This document shows positions 1 through 11,331 of a stretch of 64,000 bases of DNA, one piece after another. The number at the start of each line of letters is the position of its first letter. Position 1 is the first letter of the stretch. The stretch is taken from NCBI GenBank assembly GCA_018389105.1, contig JACATO010002137.1, positions 62,001 to 126,000 on the forward strand, read 5' to 3'. The notes under the pieces are model-generated. The model worked only from the letters and a program-made list of their open reading frames with translations, did not search any database and was not told the DNA's origin. This DNA comes from Nautilus pompilius. Taxonomy: Eukaryota; Mollusca; Cephalopoda; Nautilida; Nautilidae. The position numbers were made by a program, and so were the translations under genes.

Positions 1-2411
1 AAAAAGGAAAAGTTGTCAGATATTTTTTTTTTTTTGCAGCTTTAAATCTTAATTCTAAGCCAGCTATAACCCTGTCAACAACAACAACAACAACAGAAAA
101 CAGATGTGCTAAATAGATCTTGAGTCTCACTCCCATCATTCTGTTCCTCTACAGCTTCATCAAAGAATTGCTTTCATTTCCTCTGTTTGTACTATAGTCT
201 TACCTCAGTGTCAAGACTGTATGCTGCAATTTTTGCTTCTGTCAACAGATTGTTGAATTCAAATTGTAGTTTTTGCAAATTTTGTATCAGAACTTGTGTT
301 CTTCACTTCTATATCAATGGCTGCATTCCTTGCTTGTATAATATTGTTGCAAATATCAATAGGTCCCAATACCTTATACCAGATAGATGATGACAGGATA
401 CATGTGCAAGAAGATACATAGTTAATTGCTCCAATGATTTCACTTCTGGTCTTTACTGTTAGATTAAGATCCAGAAGGTCTTCCAGTGCTTGCTTGATGC
501 CATTCAAATTAACTGCAAATGGCTTGACGCTACTGATTCTTTCCGATCACCGAGTTCCAGACTTGTGATGTATTGACTGACAATGCTTCTGTAGAATTTC
601 CCACTTTTTGGACTGCAACTAAACACATTATATACAGATTCAATTGTCTTGAAAAAAAGTGATGGCTTCTATACAGCACTCAGTTGAATTAGTACCACAC
701 AAATTCAATGTGTGACATCCACAAGGAGAAAAGATAGCCAGAGGATTTTCTTGAAGTATTAGATTTTGTACTCCTTTGTATTTCCCTGCCATGTTTGAAC
801 TGTTACCATAACATCGGCCCCTGCAGTCTACCAATGGAATGTCATTTTCGATCAGTGTATTCCTGGTAAGAGTAGCTATTCCTGCTCCAGCTTTATCGCT
901 GTAATCTTTAAAAGTAAGAAATCTCTCTCCTACTTTAAACTGACTTTTGATCCATAAAAGATAGCAAATGACACCAGGTGTTGCATCAACCATGATTGAT
1001 TAATACTTTGCAGTTGATCTTTCCTGAAGGATTTCTTTCACCACAAGGTCAGAACAAAGTGTGATAGACTTGTTTTGGGAATCTGCAGATAGATGATGAG
1101 CTTGAAGTCTTTCACTTTCGCTTTGACTTTCCTTAACCTTCTTGACATGCTCAGCGAGGAGGACAGGGTCCCGGTGAGAAAGCAGTTCTATAAGAGCAAG
1201 AAAGTTTCAATTATGAACATCACCAATAAGACTGGATGAACCATGAAATTCCAAACTCAGTTCACCTAAGGGAAAAAAAAAAAAAAAATCAATCAAACAG
1301 TGCGAAATATCGAGCCACTTCGTTTGTTCTGCTTTAATCTGTGCAGAAAGCAAATTTTCCAATGCACCTACTTGATTTGAGGCTCAAGTTCTCTCCAAGA
1401 TAAATAATTCAGTCTACGCTGATTACTTCGTTCGTGTTCTGGTATTTTATCGCATAATTTTTGCCATGGCAGGCCGTCCATTTCCATTTACTAATACTGA
1501 CACTTTAACATCGCTCTCCACGTGCTTGATGAAAAGGCTACAAGGTAAACAAAACAATACTTGTTTCTCCATACTCCGTACCAACCAATCTCGTTCAGCC
1601 ATCTCACCATTGTGATTTCTGTATATGAAGCTACCCCAGGGAAATGCTTGCATCTGAGAGTCTTTTGGAAATATCTTTGGCAAGGGCATGTGACCCTGTT
1701 AGCCACACTCTTCTATAGCTTCATTGGTAATTTGTCTAAGAGTAAGATCACCTATGTCCAGTCCACGAGATATATTCTTGTCTTGGCCCATAACGGCTTT
1801 AACTGCACAGATTCTGCTTTCTCAGATTTCGGTACATTAGCTATTGACCATGAAAGAGCTTCTGGTTCTGCATGTAGGTCCATACACCGCTCTCTTTCCT
1901 GTGAGCTTCGTGGATGTTCTGCCCACATGAAGCAATGGCTGTTCCCTTTTTCTCCTCTCCATTCTTCTCTGTGCTCCAAACTTATGCATTTTTCCAGTAT
2001 AATCAGTATTCAATCTGAAACATTCAAAACTTTTGTATTATTTTCAAAAATATGAGATATATCAGTGCAAAATAAAAGGTTATAATTTGTTTTATTTGAA
2101 CAGAAATATAAAAATAAACCTAACCCATGTCATTTGCTGGAGTATTTTCTGGACTCCAGGCTTTTTGAAAATCAAATATTTGAAAAAACAGAAATACAAT
2201 TTACTATTTCTTAAAACTATTATTCCAAAGTTTATGTTAATTATTAATTTTCGAATAAATATCTATTTTTCATTTATTTTCATCCTTCCTTTGTAACAGA
2301 CTAGAAAATTTAGTAGTCTTTAGTCAGACCCAAATGATTATGGTAGATCAGCTGTGGGCCACAGGGCAATGCCCTACTTGCCCCAACCTGTCATTGGGGC
2401 CCAGACTACTG
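1..2411 (-). mobile_element. hAT transposon relic (ZMYM1/DUF4371 type), cut by the window edge
   Basis: Degenerate hAT transposase read on the minus strand. In transcription order: a TTF-type zinc-finger region at about 1730-1450 (RDWLVRS..., then FCLPCSLF), the DUF4371/RNase H-like core at about 1370-640 (NMAGKYKGVQ, then CGCHTLNLCG), and a poorer dimerisation-side part at about 520-1 that runs off the window. These motif pairs are typical of ZMYM1-like and 'P52 repressor'-like hAT transposases. The frame is broken by stops and shifts, so it is dead. A GC-rich stretch near 2340-2411 resembles the outer end of such elements and starts with CAG on the minus strand; that boundary is inferred. 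The partner end lies outside the window. Confidence 0.78.
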
Positions 2412-4940
2412 GACCAAGCATGAGCTGCAACCTCTGATGCACAGTCCTTGATGCTGAATTACTCTTCACATGTTTTCACATCTCCAACTTTGTAAGTTTT
2501 TTGCTTTCTTAATGGATCACCGCAGTATGTTCTTTACATAGGTCGGCTGTTTGCCACAGTTTGAGTGTTGTGCTCTTTACTTCTCTTTGTAGCTTCTGAA
2601 TCACAGGATGTTGGATATCCATTCTGCTAGAATGCATACATCAGCCACCTTCTAACTGTAGTTGTCGGCAATATATATTACAAGAAAAGGACAGGAAATA
2701 TTTAATAATTCATATTTCCATGCCGTTTTTGGTGAATGCAAAGGTAGTGTTGGGCTTACTTGGTCTCTCATTTAGGCATTAGCGCATCTATCAACTGATG
2801 TACAAACTGCTTAAAAGGGAAATGAGAGATTATAAGTAGAGACAGTGCAAGTTCAGCAAGATGTTGATTTATTTTTAGATGGTGACGAAGGCCAAATACA
2901 AAAAAGTAAATAAAAAATAAAACGGTCCAATACAGTGTAATCACAACCAGTGAGATTCTGTTATTGGTTCAGTTTGGGCCCCTGCTACAATGTAATCAAG
3001 GAAATTGATGATTGATGGTGCTGCTGATATTAAGAACTGAGATGGAGATGAATCTAAACAAGTTACAAGAAATGGTTAGCCAAATGAAAAGAGTTTAACA
3101 CTAAAGATAATAAGAGCAACATCTCTCTCTCCTTTCCAAGCAGGCGTGTCATTATTTACACCTGCTGGGATAATTCCCATCAGAAATGTTCAAGGTAGTA
3201 CATGAAAAGTAATATCGCTTTCTAACTTGTTTTGGTGGGGTCCAGGCAGACAAAGCTGATAGGATAATGAAGATGCTAAAACGGATCAAGAATCTTCACA
3301 GGACCTAAGGATAAGACGTTTTAAAAATCCCATCAATTTACTTCATGGACAGGCGAAAGAAAAGTATTACAGAACTTTTTTTTTCAGTTAACAACGAACA
3401 ATTTTTTTTTTTTTTAAATCCAGGATTTGATATCATAAAAATTGTCCTTTTTTTAAAAAAAAAAATGAAAATTCATTCATTCTGACAGAGAAACAGATTG
3501 TTAGCAGTGTCAGTAAATACTTCAAAGATTGCAGGAATTCCCCAGTCGTCATTGTATCCCAAGATAATGAATGTACAGATATGAGAGTTGTGGATGTGGA
3601 TCTGTTAATAATTATAGAATCCTTAGTAATGAACTCTTATCGAGCTTAAAACTGCTACGCACTGTAATTTCTGGCCAGCCATAGTACATAAAGATATGAG
3701 GGTTGCAGATGTAGAGTTAATAGAATCCTTAGTAATGAACTCTTATCGGGCTGAAAACATAGCTACTTATCAAAGTTTCTAGCTTACTACAGAACAAGCA
3801 AAGATAGGAGGGGTCTGGCTATAGATTTGTTAAAAGCAATACTCTTATCAAACTGGAATGTCAGCTGCTACAGAGCAGGGCTACAATTCAACCGGCTTCG
3901 ACTAAATGTTGAAAATTTGATCCTTAGCACAATAGTTTTGTTGTCTTTACAATAATATAAATACTAAGCAAGGAAAATGGCTGTGAAGGTCTTATTTCCT
4001 CTTTTACGCCCAGCCCGGAGTTTTTATGTTTTATCAGTCTATAAAGTTGAAAGTTGGATTCAAGTTCTTTCAGAGTATAGCTCATTTCATGCACTAGTGG
4101 GTTGTCATAGAAACCACCTTAAATAAGTGAAATGCACAGCACAGTAAAACCAGTTGGTTGTACATCAATAAAGATTAAGCTACAGCTGCATAGTTGTGGT
4201 ATCGCCCTTGTCCCCTCAGGTGTACTGACTTACCTGCTGTTGTTGAAAGTGTGACTGTTTGGAATGAGATGTCTGCATATGTTTTGGTGAACAGGAAATT
4301 GTGGCTGGTTTATGGTTCTCATTGTAGATGGAATTTAGAAATAATCTCCTCCAAGTTACCTGTGTTAACCAAAAGACTCCCAGTTGGTCATTTAGTGATT
4401 AATCTTAATCTCCCTGATCTCAACTCATTGTTGTGCAGAGATCACCTGACAAGGAGCAGAGAAGAAAAGTCTAAAGAACTTGGGAAATTCTGCTGGTGAG
4501 GACCAAAATAAAAGACAATCAAAAGGAGAGAGAGATGGCATAAAAGTCCGAAGAAAACTTTATTCTACTTTATGAATTGAGCCCAGGAAATGATTTGAGC
4601 ATGGAGAAGACAGGACTGCCTAGTCCTAGCATCACCTAGGTTGAAGCTGAAGATTCCTGCATCCAACTCTTCTCTGCTTGCTAATCTTTGCTTTCGTCTC
4701 CCAATAGAGACTGTTGCTGTGATTTTCCATTGTCTGCGTGCATTATTCACTCATACCGGTGACATAAAGCATCAAATTATTGTAATTGGCCTGCACTAAC
4801 TATTTAGCTATTTATCAGTTTATGTACAGTTTGATTAATAAGTTTGCTAACTTAACCCGTGTTTGCTTTAGTCTCTACTGAGTTCCCTCATAACATGATT
4901 TCACAGGCAGAAAAATCAATCTCTACAAATAATATATATA
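2412..4940. other. non-coding AT-rich stretch
   Basis: No recognisable gene. It holds poly-A/T runs around 3380-3470 and the degenerate three-copy tandem repeat listed separately. A 101-codon open frame at 4194-4499 (+) shows no motif I know and is probably chance. Confidence 0.6.
3572..3885. repeat. degenerate tandem repeat, about 110 bp x 3
   Basis: Three diverged copies begin near 3572, 3684 and 3794. The first two share 'gatatgag.gttg..gatgt' and then 'aatccttagtaatgaactct'. The third keeps only 'agatag.ag', 'ctcttatca' and 'ctgctac'. No coding potential is seen. Confidence 0.65.
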
Positions 4941-6211
4941 TGAGGTCTGTCGAAAAAGTATCCGACCATAGGCTGGGAAAAAAAATTACATACTTGGTGG
5001 GGTTCAATTGCTAATCCCCTTCGAAGTAGGCCCCTTGTGCTTCCACACATTTAGTCCAGCGATCCTTCCACTGTTCGAAGCACATCTGGAATGCTTCTTC
5101 CGGAATGGCTCTCAAAGCGGGAGCCTTTCAGTGGCATCTTCATTTTGGGAACAACCAGAAGTCAGAAGGAGCCATGTCTGGAGAGTAGGGAGCCTGGCGA
5201 ATGAGCGAAATGCCTTTCTTTGCCAAGAAACCTTGAATCAGCTGCGACAAATGAGCTGGGGGGTTGTCATGATGCAGCTGTCAGTTTTGCGAGGCCCACA
5301 GATCTGGTCACTTGTGCCGAACTGCATCGCAAAGATGTTGGAGGACTTCCTGATACTTCTCCTTTGTAACTGTTTGTTCTTCTGGTGCGTATTTGTGATG
5401 CACAATGCCTCGGTAGTCAAAGAAAACAGTCAGCATCACCTTGATTTTGCTCCAGACCTGACATGCTTTTTTGGGCCTTGGCGACGTTGGGTGCTTCCAC
5501 TGTGATGACTGAGCTTTGGTTTCCAGGTCGTACCCGTACACCCACATCTCATCTCCAGTTATCAAGGTATTCTGGAACTCAGGATCCCTGTTGGCAGTAT
5601 CCAGCAAGTCCTGCACAACCTCAAGGCGATATTGTTGTTGTTCCTGAGAAAGCGGCTTGGGCAAAAATTTCACTGCCACTCTGCGCAAGCCCAAATCTTC
5701 CTTTAAAATTGCATGTGCAGAATCTTTACCGATCCCAACCTTGTCACCAATTTCCTGCACTGTCAAATGACGATCCTTCGTTATCAAGGTCCGCACTTTC
5801 TCAATAACAACTGCATTGCGGCTTGTTGATGGCCTCCAGGAACGCTGGTCACTCTCCATCAATGTGCGGCCATCTTTGAACCTGTTGTACCATTTATTTT
5901 ATTTGGGTAACACCCACGGCAATGTCACCAAAAGCCTGTAGAATTTTGCGAATTGTTTCCACTTGGGTATCTCCAAGCTTCTGGCAAAACTTGTTGCAAG
6001 ATTGTTGCTCCACACGTTCAGTCATCATAGGCAAAATTAAAATGCGACGAGTAAGTAGTACAGCATCTCACATGCTGGCTGCCTGACAGTGACTGACACA
6101 TCCAGCAAGCCCGCCAAAAACCACGCATGCGCATGAAGGCTTGCGGCTCCACTATGCACACTTTTGCCTCACGGGAAAAAATAAAGTCGGATACTTTTTC
6201 GACAGATCTTG
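4941..6211 (-). mobile_element. mariner element, family 1, nearly full length
   Basis: Terminal inverted repeats of about 26 bp (TGAGGTCTGTCGAAAAAGTA... and its complement at 6187-6211) are flanked by TA in a TA microsatellite, the usual mariner target. The transposase reads on the minus strand from ATG at 6028 to the stop at 5011, about 340 codons. The N-terminal helix-turn-helix part starts with MTERVEQ. The DD34D residues are readable: first D in ITGDEMW, second in HHDN, third in APSDFWLF. It is inactive: two in-frame TGA codons (apparent CGA and TGG changes) near 5300, a one-base loss near 5145, and a small deletion near 5895 that shifts the frame. It belongs with the 13.9-kb copy. Confidence 0.93.
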
Positions 6212-6234
6212 TATATATATATATATATATATAT
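6212..6234. repeat. TA microsatellite
   Basis: A (TA)n run directly after the mariner end. With the TATATA at 4932-4940 it shows that the mariner landed in an older TA repeat. Confidence 0.9.
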
Positions 6235-7004
6235 TGTTCACCTTTTACCAGTGCCTACATCTTAGAAAGGAAGGGTTTCCTGCACGAAGACACAACACAC
6301 TGTCAATTCTTTTATATTCCAGACTGGTTTCTTTATACCTGAGGTGAATAAGAATTCACTTGTTGGAATATTGATGTACCAAAGCTGACTGCTGGACCCA
6401 ACTGGAGAGATGATGATAAAATTCAACTGACAATGGGCCTCAGTAGATTAGCTGCTTGTTTGCAGAATCATTTGATTTGTTTCTCAACTTTGTACGTTCC
6501 CCTATCTCACGGCAACATCCTCATCAGCTGGCATTAACGTACTTTATCACTTTTGAAGCCAGTTGTTACCTGTTTCTTTCAATGTGTAACACTGCAAAGT
6601 GAAAACAGACCTTTTGGTCGGAGCCCAGGTGAGGTGGTTTCAGGTATTACACCTGCCATCATTTTTTCAAGTATTTATCATGAACAAACTTTCAGTTCAT
6701 TGGTGGCGCATTTTGAAAGTTTATCAACTGCTTCCATAACAGAGGCAATGTCCTATGTTTCCTAGACAGCATTTTTGTTTCATTTACATCCAGATTGAAT
6801 GGAGTCAGTCATACAAGTTTTTCTGCTGCTGTTCACTTTAGTTTTCCACTCATGAATAAAAGTGACTACTTATCTTCAACTAGAACAGAAAATCATTACT
6901 TAACAAGAAATATCTATACTTATTTGTAGTCTCGAAATCCCATCTCTGTTATAGACAAGAGGGACAAGGGAAATAACTACAGTTCTTGTTTATCTCCCTT
7001 AGAA
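6235..7004. other. non-coding spacer between two mariner copies
   Basis: AT-rich sequence with only short chance frames. I see no RNA gene or repeat. Confidence 0.55.
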
Positions 7005-8281
7005 CAATTGAACATGTGTATTTATTGTCAGTAGTTTTTACCGCAACAACGAGACTCCATATCGTTGCTGAACGTGAAGTTTATTAATCAAAGTCAGTTC
7101 CATTACGATCCATATAATTCTGCTAACGAGTTACAAGAGCATTCATACCATTTTTTGAAATAAAATCTGGATTTCTGGAGTCGATAATCTGTTGGAAGGC
7201 AGTTTCATTTGCTGCTTTGTTGGAGAAAGATTTCATATGGAGGAAGCTGTCGAGGTGTTTGAAAAGGTGGTAGTCTGTGGGAGAAAGGTTTGGTGAATAG
7301 GCTGGGTGTGGGAGAACTTCGTACCCCAACATGTTCAGTTTCTGGAGAGTCACGAGAACGAGCACCATCGTGAAGCAGAATTGGGCCTCTGCGATTCACC
7401 AATGCCGGCTGGCTGTCATTGGGAGCTTTTATGATGAACAACGTTTAATTCATGACAGTGCATTTCAGCTGTGATGGTTTCGCCAGATTGCAAGAAGTTG
7501 TACTGGATGACACCAGTTGCAGTCCACCAGACAGTGGCCTCCATGACCTTTCAGTGGAGGCTGGGTTTTAGAATGTGGTTAGGCACCCTGTCTCTGTTGA
7601 GCCACTGTGCTGATTGTTTGCGATTGTCATAAAGGATCCATTTTTCATCACACCTAATGATTTGGTCAAGAAATGAGTTGATTTTGTTTCTTATGACAAG
7701 CGAAGAGCAGATCTCCAATCGATGATTTTATTGTTGTTCATTCAACTTGTGAGGCACCCACTTGTCAAGCCTTTTTACCTGGCCGATTGCATCACGATGC
7801 CAGGAAACAGTTGCAGTGCTCACGTCGAGCTCACCAGCAATTTGTTGCACTGTCTTTTTTGGATCAGCTTCAACTGAGGCTTTCAGACGGTCGTCATCAC
7901 AGCCGGAAGGACGTCCGCTAACTTCATTATTTTCGAGGCTCACGTCTCCTGATCGAAACTCTGCAAACCATCGTTGTATTGTGCGCTCATTTACTGTTTC
8001 CTCATCCCATGCCTGCCTAATGTTATGAGTTGCCTCGCTCGCTTTGTGGTCTGGTTTGAACTCGTGAAGTAAAATGGCACCAAAAATGTTTCTATCCCTG
8101 CTTCACTTAGAACCCTGAAACAAATATCCATTTTATGATTTTCAAAAAGGTAGGTTTTGCATAATGAATGCCAAAGCACACACTACAAAAAAACGATATA
8201 TAACTTATCTACGTACACCTTCACAAGTTTGCAAAAGATTAACATCATATAAAAACCGAGAAAACCTTTGTAATGACCTGA
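7005..8281 (-). mobile_element. mariner element, family 2, near full length, decayed
   Basis: The right end is clear: the complement of TCAGGTCATTAC with AAAACC at 8256-8281, followed by TA. The left end near 7005-7040 is too diverged to fix exactly. The transposase reads on the minus strand from ATG at 8131 (MDICFRVLSE...) to the stop at 7123. It has a helix-turn-helix N-terminus (QQIAGELDVSTATVS), first catalytic D in RCDEKW (about 7640), second in LLHDGAR (about 7365), third in SPTDYHLF (about 7270). The frame is shifted several times, so it is dead. It is the same family as the element at 10339-11329. Confidence 0.88.
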
Positions 8282-8283
8282 TA

Positions 8284-10336
8284 TTTTACTATTTACATTG
8301 TGTATTTATATTCTTATTTTTGAGATTAGCAAAAACCAAAACCTTTTCGTATATCCACTGTTATATTTTCAGTATTTGGAAACCGATTAATTTAATTATT
8401 AATACAGTTTAAGATTTATAAGTGTTATGCCCACTTATATTATTGCAGAAGAGGTGCTATTTGGTGGGTCTTTTAAAGACCAATCGAGAGTAATTTTCAA
8501 ATTCATGAGAACATAACTTCTAGCCAACAGAATCACATCTCTCATACAGTGCAGTTTAACAGGGTTAATTCAGTTTAGCTCATAGCTGCAGTATCTTATA
8601 TTAATGGGAAAACTTTTCTGTACACCGTGATTATTCACCCTGAAGACAGCAGCAGCAGCACCAGCAGGAATCGGAGGGATTGGGATCTGTTGTGGACTTG
8701 TGACAGTGATGCAAAACCAGTTTCTACAGATAACTGACCTGGCAGAATGGTGAACATTAAAACTTTCAGGCGCACGACAATTCATAAAGAAAGATAAATA
8801 AACAAAACAACACTCATCAACAGAAGAAAGAAAGAAAAATGTTGCATCAAGATTTTGAATAAAACATTTTCTTTTCCGGTTTTAAAATTCTGTTGAATGA
8901 AGTAAAATCTTTTTCTTTTTTCCATTTCCTGCTGCGGCTCACGGACGGAACAGCAATCTTAAAGGGAAATTGAATGAAACATGTTCAAAGTAAATTTTAA
9001 GCCCAGAGCTCAAAATATCATCATTAAGTTTTAGCCAAATCTTTTCTTCACCTAAAGTACGTTGGTTTAGAGTGAAGATGAAATGGCAGACTCATATAGC
9101 ATTGCAGTTAAATAGGCAAATTTCTTTCCAATTAATAGACATTTTTTAAAAAAAATAATCTAAAACTCGTCCTCAGCAGAGGAACATCGGGGCTCAAGCT
9201 AATGAATAATCCCGGATTGTCTTGCATCAGATAGGAAAGTTCCATCCCCACCTCCCCTGGAGTAAAAGGCATCAGACAGTATAAGCCTGTGACCTCTCGC
9301 GAACTGTGTGGAGCACAGATATTAAAGCTGCAAAACTCCCTTAAAAAATCCTCCCAGCATATGAATCTGCTCTAATCTTGCAATGTGTGATTTCCCTGTT
9401 AACCCTCCAGGCAAAGACATGGATCATAAATGGCAACTTCATCACCACCAGACCCTAGCAGCTGCTGATAAAGGATCTTGGTAACCTAGCAACATATTTC
9501 ATTATGCTTTCAGAACCAAACTAGCCTGAGGTTTGTTCCTGATTCTATCAAGCATACAGCAAAAAAAAAAAATAGAAGCGACAATAAGACTTGTACAGAT
9601 GTCTCAAGTTTAACAGTAACTAAATTTTTTTTTCTTGAAGATTTACATAATTTTACCAGGAAATAATTGGTGTTTTTCTAAGCTACCAGTTCAGTGTAAA
9701 ACCTTTTACATGAGGTCAACCAGAGCTTAAGATTGTTATTTATTCCTTCCCGCTATAGAAATCTAATGACACACGATGCCGCATGTGAAACAGAATTATT
9801 TGTCAATCGAACCCACCGCCTTTGATTGACAAATATCTTATAAAGGCTATTGCAAGATGCAGAAACCATTCTCAACAACAGGTAATAATGTCAAACAGAA
9901 AAGTAAATTACCTTGATAATGCAGAATTTTTCAAAATAAACTAACTTGTGTTGAAATAAGGAAAATTTAGATTGTTTAACAATCATCTCTCTTTGATGAA
10001 AATATTTTAAGGTTTCCAGATGTAATACTATTGCCATGATATAGTGGCTCTCTATATCAACATTCCTCTGATTTCATGTTCAAACATCAATAATTTATTA
10101 ACAAACAGAACATGGAATCCTCAACACCAAAGGAATGTTGCTGTCTGGAGAAATCTTGAACTTTCAACCTTGTTTGTATACATATATCTGTATAAACCTA
10201 ATTTTTCCTTCTATGATCCATACCTGAAGGTGATCTCATTGATCATAAACATTCATATGAAGTGCTAACAAAATAGTTCATTGTTGTTGTTTAAAAGCAA
10301 AATATTTTGTTATTAATGGTTCTAGCGTGGTTTAAA
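8284..10336. other. non-coding AT-rich stretch
   Basis: No gene recognised. It contains poly-A runs and a moderately GC-richer patch at 9180-9480 without motifs. A perfect short hairpin is listed separately. Confidence 0.55.
9798..9834. other. short perfect hairpin
   Basis: ATTTGTCAATC pairs perfectly with GATTGACAAAT around a 15-base loop. It is too short for a pre-miRNA, and no nearby gene explains it. It may be chance or the core of a lost foldback element. Confidence 0.4.
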
Positions 10337-10338
10337 TA

Positions 10339-11329
10339 TCAGGTCATTACGAAAGTTTTGTCAGTTTTTATATTAGGTTAATCTGGGGTTCATTTTTTGC
10401 ATGCTTGTGAAGGTATATGTAGATAAGTTATATATTGTATTGTAGTGTGTACTTTGGCATACATTTTGCAAAACCTACCTTTTTGAAAATCATAAAATGG
10501 ATATTTGTTTCAGGGTTCTGAGTGAAGCAGGGATAGAAACGTTTTTCGTGCCATTTTACATCACAAGTTCAAACTGGGCCACAAAGCGAGCGAGGCAACT
10601 CGTAATGTTAAACAGGCGCGCAGTACAACGATGGTTTGCAAAGTTTCAATCCCTTGAAGATAAGGAACGTAGTGGAGGTCCTTCTGGCTGTGATGACGAC
10701 CGTCTGAAAGCTTCAGTTGAAGCTGATCCAAGAAAAATAATGCGAGAAATTGCTGGAGAGCTCAACATAAGCACTGCGACTGTTTCCCGGTATCTTTTTG
10801 CAATAGGCCAGGTGAAACAGCTTGACGGGTGGGTGCCTCACAAGTTGAATGAACAACAACAAAATTGTCAATTAGAGATATGCTCTTCACTTATCGTAAG
10901 AAACAAAAATGACCCATTTGTTATGTGGTGAATCGAAGACGCCCAATCCTGCTCCACAGCAATGCTCATCCTCATGTTGTAAAAGTGACTCTTCAGAAAC
11001 TGAACACGTTGGGGTACCAAGTTCTCCTTCACCCAGCCTATTCACCAGACCTTTCTCCCACAGTCCACCACCTTTTCAAACACCTCGACAGCTTCCTCCA
11101 TATGAAATCCTTCTCCAACCAAGCAGCAATTGAAACTGCCTTCTATCAGTTTATCGACTCAAGAAATCCAGATTTTATTTCAAAATGGTATAAATGCGCT
11201 TGTAACTTGTTGGCAGAATAGTATTGATTGTAATGGAACTTACTTTGATTAATAAACTTCACGTTCAGCAATGATATGAAGTCTCATCATTTTGGTAATA
11301 AAACCGACAAAACTTTTGTAACAACCTAA
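10339..11329 (+). mobile_element. mariner element, family 2, internally deleted
   Basis: Both ends are readable: TCAGGTCATTACGAAAGTTT at the left and the complement of TTAGGTTGTTACAAAAGTTT at the right, with TA on each side. At 991 bp it is about 280 bp shorter than its relative at 7005-8281. The transposase starts at 10497 (MDICFRVLSE) and keeps the helix-turn-helix half. It lacks the block around the first catalytic aspartate. The second and third positions read LLHSNAH and SPTVHHLF, so those aspartates are lost too. It is a non-autonomous relic. Confidence 0.92.
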
Positions 11330-11331
11330 TA

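Noticed and set aside
1561-2055. 164-codon plus-strand frame
   Set aside because: Antisense shadow overlapping the hAT transposase N-terminal region.
4194-4499. 101-codon plus-strand frame
   Set aside because: No motif, and no promoter or splice context that I can support.
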